The translations under genes were made by a program, and so were the position numbers. Below, piece by piece: positions 55,665 through 64,000 of a DNA stretch of 64,000 bases; within the stretch, counting starts at the first letter, position 1; every line of letters starts with the position of its first letter. The stretch covers positions 1,488,001 through 1,552,000 of the forward strand of contig NZ_CP102826.1 in the NCBI RefSeq assembly GCF_025643595.1, read 5' to 3'. The notes under the pieces are model-generated. The model was given only the letters and a program-made list of their open reading frames with translations. It was not told the DNA's origin and made no database searches. Source of the stretch: Saccharopolyspora rosea (GTDB taxonomy: Bacteria; Actinomycetota; Actinomycetes; Mycobacteriales; Pseudonocardiaceae).

Positions 55665-56362
55665 TTCGCGCGCACCATGACCGCGTGGGCGATGCCCGAC
55701 GGCAGCTCCGTGCTGCCCTTCTCACCCTTCACGCTGATCGGCTTGTTCGGGCCGACCACGGACAGCACCTCGACCTCGCTGCCGGGCACGACGCCGACCT
55801 CCTTGAGCTCGGTCATCAGGTCGGGGTCCAGCTGGACGTGCTCGGCGATGCGGCACACGAGTGCGCGGCCACCGCCGTTGCGCGCGAGCTCGTCGACTCG
55901 CTGCAGGTCCTGCTCGCCCTCGACCGACGTCTCCACGAGGTCCACGCCGAGCTCGTCCAGGCCGGGGATGGGGTTGCCGTAAGGAGACGTGGTGGGACGT
56001 CCCAGGAGTTTGACGAGCTTGCGCTCCACTGCCTCGCTCATCACGTGTTCCCAGCGGCACGCCTCGTTGTGGACGTGTTCCCATTCGAGGCCGATCACGT
56101 CGACCAGGAGCCGCTCGGCGAGCCGGTGCTTGCGCATGACGCTGATGGCGCGGGCACGCCCGGCCTTGGTGAGTTCCAGGTGTCGGTCCTCGGCGACGGT
56201 CAGCAGGCCGTCGCGCTCCATGCGGGCGACCGTCTGGCTCACGGTGGGGCCGCTCTGCTCCAGCCGCTCCGCGATGCGCGCCCGGAGTGGGACTACGCCC
56301 TCCTCTTCGAGGTCGTAGATGGTGCGAAGGTACATCTCGGTGGTATCGATGAGATCGTTCAC
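55661..56362 (-). CDS. ideR: Iron-dependent repressor IdeR/DtxR
   Basis: 233-residue Fe(II)-activated repressor of siderophore and iron-uptake genes. The winged helix spans TTEMYLRTIYDLEEEGVVPLRARIAERLEQSGPTVSQTVARMERDGLL; the metal-site residues of DtxR are kept in EACRWEHVMSEAVERKLV (Cys, Glu, His). The SH3-like FeoA domain closes the protein (GSEVEVLSVVGPNKPISVKG). GTG 56362 follows GGGGAG; a GTG at 56389 would add nine residues. I see no IdeR box in this window. It heads an operon with galK and galE. Confidence 0.97.
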   Translation of the reverse strand: MNDLIDTTEMYLRTIYDLEEEGVVPLRARIAERLEQSGPTVSQTVARMERDGLLTVAEDRHLELTKAGRARAISVMRKHRLAERLLVDVIGLEWEHVHNEACRWEHVMSEAVERKLVKLLGRPTTSPYGNPIPGLDELGVDLVETSVEGEQDLQRVDELARNGGGRALVCRIAEHVQLDPDLMTELKEVGVVPGSEVEVLSVVGPNKPISVKGEKGSTELPSGIAHAVMVRAK

Positions 56363-56483
56363 GTCGGCTCCCCATTCAGTCCCAACCACGATGCTAGTCC
56401 CACCGGGCGACAGCGGTCAGCGGTCGGGAAGTTGACTTCAAGGACTTCCGACGGACCTGGTCGCCGGGCTACGAAAGGCCGTC

Positions 56484-57335
56484 ATGCATCCTCTGATCAG
56501 TACCAATGATCTCACGGCCCTGCTGCGCCAGGACCCGCACCCGACCCTGCTGGACGTGCGGTGGTCACTGCTCGGCCCACCCGGTCGGGAGGACTACGAG
56601 CGGGGCCATCTGCCGGGGGCCGTCTTCGTCGATCTGGACGCCGAGCTGGCCTCCCCGCCGGGGGTCCAGGGGCGGCACCCGCTGCCCGATGCCGGGGAGT
56701 TCGAACAGGTGCTGCGCCGCGCCGGAGTCGACCGGGCACGCCCCGTGGTCGTCTACGACGCGGGTGACGGTTCGGCCGCCGCGCGGGCCTGGTGGCTGCT
56801 GCGCTGGGCCGGGCACGACGCGGTCGCCGTGCTCGACGGCGGCTTCGCGGCGTGGACCGAGGAGGGGCGTCCGACGACCACGGAGGTCCCGCACCCTCGG
56901 GAAGGCGATTTCCGAGCCGCGCCGGGGGCCATGCCCGTGGTGGACGCGGACGGCGCCGCACGCGTAGCCCGCGAGGGAGTGCTGCTCGACGCGCGGGCGG
57001 CGGAGCGCTACCGCGGGGACGTCGAGCCGATGGATCCGCGCGCCGGCCACATCCCCGGGGCGGTCAACGCGCCGTTCGCGGCTCACACGGCCGATTCCGG
57101 CCGGTGGCGGTCGTCCGCGGAGCTGGCTGAGCACTTCGCCGCGCTCGGTGTCGGTGCGGATCGTCCCGTCGGGGCCTACTGCGGGTCGGGGGTGACGGCC
57201 TGTTCGGTGGTGCTGGCCCTGGAGCACGCCGGCGTCACGAGCGCGCAGCGCCCCGCGTCGTTGTACGCGGGATCGTGGTCGAACTGGTCGGCCGACCCGG
57301 AGCGGCCCGCGGTGACCGGGAGCGAGCCCGGCTGA
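56484..57335 (+). CDS. sseA: Two-domain sulfurtransferase (rhodanese/SseA type)
   Basis: 283-residue protein with two rhodanese domains. The N-terminal inactive domain has TLLDVRWSL and GHLPGAVFVDLDAELAS; the C-terminal active domain has GVLLDARAAERYRGD, GHIPGAVNAPF and the persulfide-carrying Cys in GAYCGSGVTACSVV. The CGSGVTA loop fits thiosulfate or 3-mercaptopyruvate sulfurtransferases. It is divergent from ideR. ATG 56484 follows GAAAGG. Confidence 0.92.
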   Translation: MHPLISTNDLTALLRQDPHPTLLDVRWSLLGPPGREDYERGHLPGAVFVDLDAELASPPGVQGRHPLPDAGEFEQVLRRAGVDRARPVVVYDAGDGSAAARAWWLLRWAGHDAVAVLDGGFAAWTEEGRPTTTEVPHPREGDFRAAPGAMPVVDADGAARVAREGVLLDARAAERYRGDVEPMDPRAGHIPGAVNAPFAAHTADSGRWRSSAELAEHFAALGVGADRPVGAYCGSGVTACSVVLALEHAGVTSAQRPASLYAGSWSNWSADPERPAVTGSEPG

Positions 57336-57374
57336 CGCGGCGTCACGGCACTGTGTTCGGCGGCACAGGGAAGG

Positions 57375-57386
57375 TAGCTTCCCGGT
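57375..57386 (+). promoter_or_regulatory. -10 box of a probable leaderless acuC-pat promoter
   Basis: TAGCTT (57375-57380) lies 6 nt before ATG 57387, with no ribosome site. GGGAAGGTAGCTTCCC (57368-57383) is also a perfect palindrome around the box, a possible operator. Confidence 0.45.
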
Positions 57387-58562
57387 ATGGGTTCACAGTG
57401 CGCGGTCGTGTGGGACGACTCCCTGCTCGACTACGACCTCGGTGGTCACCACCCGCTGCATCCGATCCGGCTCGACCTGACGATGCGGCTCGCTCGCTCG
57501 CTGGGGTTGCTCGACGGAGTCGACACGCTGCGCCCGGAGATCGCGCCGGACGCTGATCTGGAACGGGTGCACCGCTCCGATTACCTGGCGGCGGTGCGCA
57601 CCGCGCCGTTGGCCGGTCCGGAGGTGGGGCACGGGCTCGGCACCGACGACAACCCGATCTTCGACCGGATGCACGACGCCGCGGCGCTGGTCGCTGGCGG
57701 GTCGCTGCTGGCTGCGGAGCAGGTCGTCTCCGGCCGCGTGGACCGGGCGGTGAACATCGCGGGTGGTCTGCACCACGCCATGGCCGCTCACGCGGCCGGG
57801 TTCTGCGTCTACAACGACTGCGCGGTGGCCATCGCGTGGATGCTCGCGCAGGGCGTGGAACGGATCGCCTACATCGACATCGACGTGCACCACGGGGACG
57901 GTGTGCAGGCGGCGTTCTACGACGATCCGCGAGTGCTGACCGTGTCCCTGCACCAGCACCCGTACACGCTGTGGCCGGGAACGGGGTTCGCCAGCGAGGT
58001 CGGCGGGACCGGAGCGGACGGCACGGCGGTCAACGTCCCGCTGCCGCCGGGCACCGATGATGCGGGGTGGCTGCGCGCCTTCCACGCCGTCGTGCCGTCG
58101 GTGCTGGAGACGTTCCGCCCGCAGGTGCTGGTGACCCAGTGCGGCGCCGACGCGCATCGCGAGGACCCGCTGGCCGACCTGTCGCTGACCGTGGACGGGC
58201 AGCGCTCGGCCTACCGAAGCCTGCGCGAGCTGGCCGAGCAGTACGCGGACGGGAAGTGGCTCGTGCTGGGTGGGGGAGGCTACTCGCTGTTCCGCGTCGT
58301 GCCGCGGGCGTGGACGCACCTGCTGGCCACGGTGCTGGACCGCGACCTGGACCCGGCGACCACGATCCCCGAGCAGTGGGTGTCGCACGCGGTGCGGGTC
58401 GCCGACAACGTGCCGCTGCCGACGTCGCTCACCGACGGCGGCGACGGGACGTTCCAGCCGTGGTCGGGGGTGACGCTGTCCCCGGTGGACACCGCGATCC
58501 GCGACGCCAGGCACGCGGTGTTCCCCTTGCACGGCCTGGATCCCGCCGACACCCGCGACTGA
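57387..58562 (+). CDS. acuC: AcuC-type protein deacetylase (class I HDAC fold)
   Basis: 391-residue zinc-dependent deacetylase. Signature segments: HPLHPIRLDLTMRLARSLGLL at the start, GGLHHAMAAHAAGFCVYNDCAVAI, and the zinc/charge-relay stretch IAYIDIDVHHGDGVQAAFYDDPRVLTVSLHQHP, then LVTQCGADAHREDPLADLSLT. AcuC removes acetyl groups from acetyl-CoA synthetase and other enzymes in Bacillus. Here it is followed 10 nt later by a Pat-type acetyltransferase, so writer and eraser share a transcript. ATG 57387 follows TAGCTT by 6 nt. Confidence 0.93.
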   Translation: MGSQCAVVWDDSLLDYDLGGHHPLHPIRLDLTMRLARSLGLLDGVDTLRPEIAPDADLERVHRSDYLAAVRTAPLAGPEVGHGLGTDDNPIFDRMHDAAALVAGGSLLAAEQVVSGRVDRAVNIAGGLHHAMAAHAAGFCVYNDCAVAIAWMLAQGVERIAYIDIDVHHGDGVQAAFYDDPRVLTVSLHQHPYTLWPGTGFASEVGGTGADGTAVNVPLPPGTDDAGWLRAFHAVVPSVLETFRPQVLVTQCGADAHREDPLADLSLTVDGQRSAYRSLRELAEQYADGKWLVLGGGGYSLFRVVPRAWTHLLATVLDRDLDPATTIPEQWVSHAVRVADNVPLPTSLTDGGDGTFQPWSGVTLSPVDTAIRDARHAVFPLHGLDPADTRD

Positions 58563-58572
58563 GGAGTCCGAA

Positions 58573-61248
58573 GTGGACGATTTGGTGCAGCAGGAGGAGA
58601 CGGCCGCCGATTACCCGCGCCGGTGGGAGGCCGACGTCGTGCTGTCCGATGGTGGGACCGTCCACCTGCGGCCGATCACCGAGGCGGATGCGGACAAGGT
58701 GGTGGAGTTCCACGGCAGGCTCAGCGAGCGGACCCGGTACTACCGCTACTTCGGCCCCTATCCCCGCATGCCGAGGCGGGACGTCGAGCGGTTCACCCAC
58801 GTCGATTACGTCGACCGCGTCGCCCTGGTCGCGCTGCTCGGCGACGACATCGTCGCGGTCGGCCGCTTCGACCGGCTCGGCGAGCAGCCGTCCGCGGAGG
58901 TCGCGTTCGTGGTGCGGGACGACCACCAGGGGCGCGGGCTCGGTTCGATCCTGCTGGAGCACCTGGCGGCCGCGGCGCGGGAACGCGGGCTGCGGCGGTT
59001 CGTCGCCGAGGTCCTGGCGGAGAACTCGACCATGGTGCGGGTCTTCCGCGACGCCGGCTACCAGGTGAGCCGGGCGTTCGAGGAAGGCGTCCTGCACCTG
59101 GAGTTCGACATCGACCCCACCGAGGAGTCGGTGGCCGTGGCCCGCGCCCGCGAACAGGCCGCGGAGGCGCGCAGCGTGCACAACCTGCTGCACCCCCGGA
59201 CGGTCGCGGTGATCGGGGCGTCGGCCGACCGGTCGAAGGTGGGGCACGCGGTCCTGGCGAACCTCCTCGGCGCCGACTTCACCGGTCCCGTGTACCCGGT
59301 CAATCCCGAACACCACTCCGTGCGCGGGGTGCGCGCCTACCCGTCGGTGCTGGACATCCCCGACGAGATCGATCTGGCGGTGGTGGCGATCCCGGCCGCG
59401 GGGGTCAACGAGGTGCTCGACGCCTGCCTGGCCAAAGGGGTCAAAGCGCTGGTGATCGTCAGCGCGGGCTTCAGCGAGACCGGCGCCGAGGGGCGCGAGG
59501 TGGAACGCGAGATGGTGCGCGCCGCCCGGGTGCACGGCATGCGGGTGGTCGGTCCGAACGCGCTCGGCGTGGTCAACACCGACCCCGAGCAGCGGCTCAA
59601 CGCGAGCCTGGCACCGACCCTGCCGGGCAGAGGGCGCACCGGGTTCTTCTGCCAGTCCGGCGCGCTGGGCGTGGCGATCCTGGCGACCGCGACGGAACGC
59701 GGCCTGGGGCTGTCCACGTTCGTCTCGGCGGGCAACCGCGCCGACGTGTCCGGCAACGACCTCCTGCAGTACTGGCAGACCGACCCCTCCACCGACGTCG
59801 TGCTGCTGTACCTGGAGTCGTTCGGCAATCCGCGCAAGTTCGCGCGGCTGGCGCGGCGGCTCGCGCGCACCAAGCCGATCGTCGTGGTCAAGTCCGGGCG
59901 CAACGCCGTGCGGCCGGGGCTGGCCGCCACGTCGGTGCAGATCGACGAGACGAGCGTGCAGGCGTTGTTCGAGCAGTCCGGCGTGATCCGGGTGGAGTCG
60001 GTGGCGCAGATGTTCGACACCGCGCTGCTGCTGGAGCACCAGCCGCTGCCACCGGGGGACCGCGTCGCCATCGTTGGCAACTCCTCGGCGTTGGGCATGC
60101 TCGCCGCGGACGTGGCGCAGGCGCAGGAGCTGCGGCTGGCGGGCGATCCGGTCGACGTGGGCGCTGCGGCCGACCCGGAGGAGTTCGCCGGAGCGGTCCG
60201 CGACGCCGCGCTCCGCGAGGACGTCGACGCGCTGGTCACGGTGTTCGCACCGCCCGTCGCGGTACCCGGTGCGAGCTACGCCCGCGCACTGCGCGAGGCG
60301 TTGCAGGAAGCCGACGCGGCGCGGTCGAAACCGGTGGTCACCACGTTCCTGGCGGCCGAGGGAGTGCCGGACGAACTGGCGGTGCGCGGTCCGGACGGCG
60401 CGGCGGGGAAGGGGTCGGTCCCGTCCTACCCGAGCCCGGAACGCGCGGTGCTGGCGCTGGCCCGCGCCACCCGGTACGCGAAGTGGCGGACCGCGCCGCA
60501 GGGCCACTTCGTCCGCCCGGACGGCATTGACGAGGACCGGGCGCGCACGGCGGTGGAGCGCTGGCTGGCGCACGGCGTCCGGCGGCTCGACGACGACCAG
60601 GCGGTGGCGCTGCTCGGCTGCTACGGCATCGAGCTGATCGACTTCCGGAAGGTCGACAGCATGCAGGCGGCCGTCGCGGCGGGGGAGGAGCTGGGCTTCC
60701 CGGTGGTGCTGAAGTCGGTCAGCGACCAGTTCCGGCATCGCAGCGATCTCGTGGGAGTTCGCCTGGACTTGGGCGGACCGGCGGCGGTGCGCGACGCCTA
60801 CGCCGCGATACAGCACGTCTCCGGGCTGGACGAGGTGTACGTCCAGCGGATGGCCCCGCGCGGTACCTCCTGCGTGATCGAGCTGATGGAGGACCCGTCG
60901 TTCGGCACCCTGGTCTCCTTCGGACTGTCCGGAGTGGCCAGCGAACTCCTCGGCGACAAGGCGTACCGGGCGCTTCCGTTGTCCGATGTGGACGTAGCGG
61001 AGCTGGTCCGCGCTCCGCGGGCCGCGCCGCTGCTGGCCGGGTACCGGGGTGACGAACCGGCCGACTTCGCGGCGCTGGAGGACCTGGTGCTGCGGGTGGC
61101 GACGCTGGCCGAGGATCTGCCCGAAGTCCGGGAACTGTCGCTGCAGCCGGTGCTCGCCTCGCCCGACGGAGTCGTGGTCGCCGGTGCGCGACTCGGGATC
61201 AGTGCCACACCCCTGCTGCTCGACGCCGGGCCGCGTCGGCTGCGCTGA
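58573..61248 (+). CDS. pat: Pat-type protein lysine acetyltransferase: GNAT fused to NDP-forming acyl-CoA synthetase
   Basis: 891 residues. A GNAT domain comes first (about 20-185, acetyl-CoA loop RDDHQGRGLGSILLEHL near residue 115). Next is the CoA-binding and ligase region of NDP-forming acyl-CoA synthetases (TVAVIGASADRSKVGHAVLANL at 211, VVGPNALGVVNTDP, GFFCQSGALGVAIL). An ATP-grasp domain closes it (from about 679). The phosphohistidine segment, SHTGALAG in active ligases, reads GLAATSVQIDE after KSGRNAVRP near 440, so the ligase part is probably a metabolite sensor, as in Salmonella Pat. Domain order is reversed relative to Salmonella Pat, like streptomycete PatA (recall). GTG 58573 follows GAGGAG. 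Confidence 0.9.
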   Translation: MDDLVQQEETAADYPRRWEADVVLSDGGTVHLRPITEADADKVVEFHGRLSERTRYYRYFGPYPRMPRRDVERFTHVDYVDRVALVALLGDDIVAVGRFDRLGEQPSAEVAFVVRDDHQGRGLGSILLEHLAAAARERGLRRFVAEVLAENSTMVRVFRDAGYQVSRAFEEGVLHLEFDIDPTEESVAVARAREQAAEARSVHNLLHPRTVAVIGASADRSKVGHAVLANLLGADFTGPVYPVNPEHHSVRGVRAYPSVLDIPDEIDLAVVAIPAAGVNEVLDACLAKGVKALVIVSAGFSETGAEGREVEREMVRAARVHGMRVVGPNALGVVNTDPEQRLNASLAPTLPGRGRTGFFCQSGALGVAILATATERGLGLSTFVSAGNRADVSGNDLLQYWQTDPSTDVVLLYLESFGNPRKFARLARRLARTKPIVVVKSGRNAVRPGLAATSVQIDETSVQALFEQSGVIRVESVAQMFDTALLLEHQPLPPGDRVAIVGNSSALGMLAADVAQAQELRLAGDPVDVGAAADPEEFAGAVRDAALREDVDALVTVFAPPVAVPGASYARALREALQEADAARSKPVVTTFLAAEGVPDELAVRGPDGAAGKGSVPSYPSPERAVLALARATRYAKWRTAPQGHFVRPDGIDEDRARTAVERWLAHGVRRLDDDQAVALLGCYGIELIDFRKVDSMQAAVAAGEELGFPVVLKSVSDQFRHRSDLVGVRLDLGGPAAVRDAYAAIQHVSGLDEVYVQRMAPRGTSCVIELMEDPSFGTLVSFGLSGVASELLGDKAYRALPLSDVDVAELVRAPRAAPLLAGYRGDEPADFAALEDLVLRVATLAEDLPEVRELSLQPVLASPDGVVVAGARLGISATPLLLDAGPRRLR

Positions 61249-61278
61249 ACCTCACTGCTCGAAACGACCCAGTTCCGT

Positions 61279-61290
61279 TAATGTGGGGTG
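61279..61290 (+). promoter_or_regulatory. -10 box of a probable leaderless promoter for the alpha/beta hydrolase
   Basis: TAATGT (61279-61284) lies 6 nt before ATG 61291. Confidence 0.45.
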
Positions 61291-62172
61291 ATGGACGACA
61301 CCCCACCTGACACGGTGCTCGCCCGGGTCCCGGCCGGTGCGCACGAGCTGACCGTCCGCGCCGTGCTCCAGGACGACCCGACGAGCCCGGTGATCCTGCT
61401 GCTGCCCGCGATGGGCGTGCCCGCCCGGTACTACCGCCGGTTCGTCGGGAACCTCCACGCGCACGGCCTGAGCGTGGTGACCTTCGACCTGCGCGGGCAG
61501 GGCGAGAGCGCTCCGCTGCCCGCCAGGGGTGTGCGGTTCGCCTACCAGGACCTGATCGACGACGTCGACGCGGTGATCGACGTGATCGCATCCGCGCTGC
61601 CCGGGGCCCCGCGCTTCCTGCTCGGGCACAGCCTGGGCGGCCAGCTCGGGATGTTGCACACGGCGAGCCGTCCCGGACGCGTGCGCGGTGTCGTGCTGGT
61701 GGCCTCCGGATCCGCCTGGTACGCGGCCTTTCCCGGCATCTACCGGCTGCGCACCCTGTTCGGTCCCCAGCTGGTGGCGGGGCTCGCGCGGGTCCTGGGG
61801 TACTGGCCGGGCCACCGGCTCGGGTTCGGCGGGCGTCAGCCGGTGGGCCTGGTGCGGGACTGGGCGCGGCAGTCCCGCACCGGCCGGTACGTGCTCGCCG
61901 GGTCCTCGACCAACTACGAGGCCGCCCTGCGCTCGGTGGACGTCCCGCTGCTCACGGTGACGGTCTCCGGCGACCGGCTGGCCCCGCAGTCCTCAGTGGA
62001 CCACTTGGCGGGCAAGGCGATCCGCGCCCGGCGAGTCCACAAGCACTACTCGCGAACCCTGGCGGGCGCCGACCAGCTCGGGCACTTCAGCTGGGTCCGC
62101 AACGGAGCGGAGCTGTCCCGGTGGATCCGGGAATGGGTGACCGAGGTCCACGACCTGTCGCTGCAGTCCTGA
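61291..62172 (+). CDS. Alpha/beta hydrolase
   Basis: 293-residue cytoplasmic alpha/beta-hydrolase-fold protein. The oxyanion region is LLLPAMGVPARYYRRF, a strand-turn VTFDLRGQGESAP follows, and the nucleophile elbow is LLGHSLGGQLGML (Ser near residue 112). The acid lies near TVTVSGDRLAPQ and the His in DQLGHFSWVRNG. LVLVA-like VVLVASGSAWY supports a carboxylesterase or lipase-like role; substrate unknown. ATG 61291 is preferred over the GTG three bases earlier because of the TAATGT spacing. Its stop abuts the YeeE/YedE stop. Confidence 0.85.
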   Translation: MDDTPPDTVLARVPAGAHELTVRAVLQDDPTSPVILLLPAMGVPARYYRRFVGNLHAHGLSVVTFDLRGQGESAPLPARGVRFAYQDLIDDVDAVIDVIASALPGAPRFLLGHSLGGQLGMLHTASRPGRVRGVVLVASGSAWYAAFPGIYRLRTLFGPQLVAGLARVLGYWPGHRLGFGGRQPVGLVRDWARQSRTGRYVLAGSSTNYEAALRSVDVPLLTVTVSGDRLAPQSSVDHLAGKAIRARRVHKHYSRTLAGADQLGHFSWVRNGAELSRWIREWVTEVHDLSLQS

Positions 62173-63429
62173 TCAGCAGACGGAGTCGGTGGGCTTGGGC
62201 ACGCCCAGGCCGAACAGCGGTCGCAGCTTCAGCCCGACCCAGGTCCCGGCCAGCGCCAGCAGCCCCCACACCCAGCCGTGCAGCGAGAACGACGCGATGC
62301 CGGAGAAGTACGAGCCGATGTTGCAGCCGTAGGCCAGCCGCGCCCCGTAGCCCATCAGCAACCCGCCGACAGCCGCGGCCAGCAGCGTCTTCGCCGGGAG
62401 CCGCCGAGCCAGGACGAACGCGCCGGACGCCGCCGACGCCACGAGCGCGCCGATCATGATCCCGAAGTCCAGCACCGAGGTGGAGTCGGCCAGCACCGGC
62501 TGGGTCAGCGCGGCGGCCTTCTCGCCGTGCCAGTACGACCAGGATGCGACGTCGACGCCGACGGACTGCAACGCCTTCGAACCCCACAGCACGAACGCCG
62601 AGGTGATGCCCCACGGCGTGCCTCGGGTCAGCAGCACGGCGGCGTTGAGCACGGCCAGCACGATCGCGCCCACCCACAGCGGCCACGAGCCGCGCACGAT
62701 CCGCCGCAGGCCGCGCGAGGTCGGCGGACGGCCCGCCGGCGGTGCGTCGTGGCGGCGGGCCCAGCGGGTCGCGGCGAGCCAGATCAACCCGAGCACGGCC
62801 AGTTGCACGACCAGCGCACCGGTGTAGCCGAGGCCGGTGTTCTCGGCCAGCGAGAACGAACCGAGGGTGAGCGACTTCGAGCTCCACAGCGGCATGTGCA
62901 GCGCACCCAGCACCGAACCGCACACGAAGAAGAACAGCGTCACGACGAGCAGCGTGTTGCCGCTGCCGACCGCGAACAGCGTGCCCGAGGCGCACGCCCC
63001 GCCGAGCTGCATGCCGACGCCGAACAGGAAGGCGCCGACGACCAGGCTCAGTCCCAACGGTTCGACGTTGCCCTCCGGGACTTTCCCGAACAGCGCCGCA
63101 CCGCTGGCGAGGATGGGGGCGAACAGGATCGACGCGGCGGCCAGCATGACCAGGTGCGCCCGCAGCCCGGAGGTCTGGCCGACCGACACCAGCTGGCGCC
63201 AGGCCGAGGTGAATCCGAACCGCGAGTGGAACAGGGTCAGCCCCAGCGCCAGGCCGAGCGCGGCGAGGACCGCTGACTTCGTGCCGGCCACGACCTGGGT
63301 CGCGGCCACGAGCGCGACGGCCACGAGCACGCCGACGATCAGCGCCACCCACTGCGGCCTGCCCTGCGGCGGCTCGGCGGGTTCCTCGGCGGCGTGGGCC
63401 TGCGATGCGGAAGACGCAGTCGTGGACAT
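62173..63429 (-). CDS. YeeE/YedE (TsuA-like) sulfur-compound transporter
   Basis: 418-residue polytopic membrane protein with about ten TM segments. Conserved Cys motifs of the YeeE/YedE/TsuA group are visible: QLGGACASGTLFAVGSGN near residue 145 and YGARLAYGCNIGSYFSGI near 370; TsuA uses such Cys to hydrogen-bond thiosulfate during uptake. The first 25 residues are cytoplasmic and polar. It may import thiosulfate or a related sulfur compound and could feed the rhodanese at 56484, although the two are not adjacent. ATG 63429 has no strong ribosome site, only AGAAGG at a distance. Confidence 0.85.
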   Translation of the reverse strand: MSTTASSASQAHAAEEPAEPPQGRPQWVALIVGVLVAVALVAATQVVAGTKSAVLAALGLALGLTLFHSRFGFTSAWRQLVSVGQTSGLRAHLVMLAAASILFAPILASGAALFGKVPEGNVEPLGLSLVVGAFLFGVGMQLGGACASGTLFAVGSGNTLLVVTLFFFVCGSVLGALHMPLWSSKSLTLGSFSLAENTGLGYTGALVVQLAVLGLIWLAATRWARRHDAPPAGRPPTSRGLRRIVRGSWPLWVGAIVLAVLNAAVLLTRGTPWGITSAFVLWGSKALQSVGVDVASWSYWHGEKAAALTQPVLADSTSVLDFGIMIGALVASAASGAFVLARRLPAKTLLAAAVGGLLMGYGARLAYGCNIGSYFSGIASFSLHGWVWGLLALAGTWVGLKLRPLFGLGVPKPTDSVC

Positions 63430-63577
63430 ACCTTCTCCAACGGGGGAACCGGACGTCTTGCGACAACATCACGCCGGAACAGGCTGTGACCAGCGTTTCC
63501 GGTATGTGGGAAAGCCGGGGACGCCGATCGTGGAATTCGCACGCAACCCCCGGCACACCCGGTTCCGTCCTGGGGGC

Positions 63578-64000
63578 ATGAGACGCCTACACACCGCAGC
63601 GGGGGCAGCGGCCCTGTTCCTGGCACTGGCCGCCTGCGCCCAACAGCCAGCAGGAGACATCGGTTTCGGCGGAAAGCCTCCCGCGCCTCCCGGCCCGGTC
63701 GAGCCGAAACCCGTGCAGGAGCGGAGTCCGGTCGCGGCGGAAGAGGTCGACGCCGCGGCGTTGCCGAAGAGCTATCCGAAGCAGGTGTGGACCCAGGACG
63801 GCGGAACCGTGGTCGTGGCCACCGGCCAGGAAGGCGGCTGCAGCCACGTGCACGGCGAGCTCGCCGAGCAGACCGCCGACCACGTCAAGGTCGTGCTGGT
63901 CGACCAGACCCCGGAGCCCCCAGGCATCTGCACGATGGACCTGCGCTACCCGCCGGTCGCCGTCCGGTTGGACGCGCCGCTGGACGCCAGGAAAGTCGTG
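63578..64000 (+). CDS. Putative lipoprotein (3' truncated by window edge)
   Basis: ATG 63578 opens a frame that stays open to the window end (141 codons). It starts MRRLHTAAGAAALFLALAAC, a signal peptide with lipobox LAAC at Cys20, then a Pro-rich linker (PPAPPGPVEPKPVQE) and a small domain with Cys pairs (GGCSHVHGEL and PGICTMDLRY), probably a disulfide. I do not recognise the family. It is divergent from the YeeE/YedE gene; the gap 63430-63577 shows no further gene. Confidence 0.7.
   Translation, partial: MRRLHTAAGAAALFLALAACAQQPAGDIGFGGKPPAPPGPVEPKPVQERSPVAAEEVDAAALPKSYPKQVWTQDGGTVVVATGQEGGCSHVHGELAEQTADHVKVVLVDQTPEPPGICTMDLRYPPVAVRLDAPLDARKVV

Noticed and set aside
55661-56483. IdeR operator in the ideR upstream region
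   Set aside because: No TTAGGTTAG/CTAACCTAA-like palindrome is visible there or elsewhere in the window.

Overview
The window is very GC-rich chromosomal DNA of a Gram-positive actinomycete. Codon positions, GTG starts, MptA/LppM-type envelope genes and mycobacterium-like gene order point to the Pseudonocardiales/Corynebacteriales side of the phylum; a Saccharopolyspora-like pseudonocardiad is my best guess from recall, not from a search. I see no rRNA, tRNA, CRISPR array, insertion sequence, integrase or prophage gene. This is core chromosome with a few accessory insertions.

Region 1 (1-16.2 kb): the edge of an unidentified minus-strand gene, an MFS transporter with an apparent CTG start, a PPOX-fold flavin/F420 protein, then a block in nearly the order of M. 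tuberculosis Rv2178c-Rv2170 (from recall): aroG, mptA, pknL, a Rv2175c-type regulator, crtI plus a prenyl synthase, metF, lppM, a DUF885 peptidase-like gene and a GNAT. It closes with a two-gene operon (HEPN-domain protein plus DinB-fold protein) behind a perfect LexA box.

Region 2 (16.2-34.9 kb): the giant helicase lhr, a membrane-anchored Hsp70-like protein, small conserved genes (41-aa membrane peptide, DUF3046, DUF4383), SOS-controlled recA-recX, a HAD phosphatase, the Entner-Doudoroff pair edd-eda with a probable operator, a shortened solute-binding-protein lipoprotein, a secreted propeller-like protein and the gluABCD glutamate importer.

Region 3 (35-48.9 kb): miaB, an Rv2732c-type membrane protein, a DUF349 coiled-coil protein, an Rv2728c-type LigB-like protein, miaA, dapF, hflX, lexA, a divergent SOS-controlled membrane protein in the ChiZ position, then nrdR-nrdJ (B12-dependent ribonucleotide reductase) behind two candidate NrdR boxes.

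Region 4 (49-64 kb): a ProC-like reductase, a small membrane protein, a secreted S15 peptidase, a DUF4192 protein, an ideR-galK-galE operon, a rhodanese, an acuC-pat operon (protein deacetylase plus reversed-order Pat acetyltransferase), an alpha/beta hydrolase, a YeeE/YedE sulfur-compound channel and a lipoprotein cut by the right edge.

The regulatory theme is DNA damage. Four LexA boxes (14845, 24171, 44568, 44649) tie recA, lexA, the lexA-divergent membrane protein and the HEPN/DinB-fold pair into one candidate regulon, with nucleotide supply (nrdRJ) next door. A second theme is leaderless expression: about eleven start codons lie 6-8 nt after a TANNNT box.
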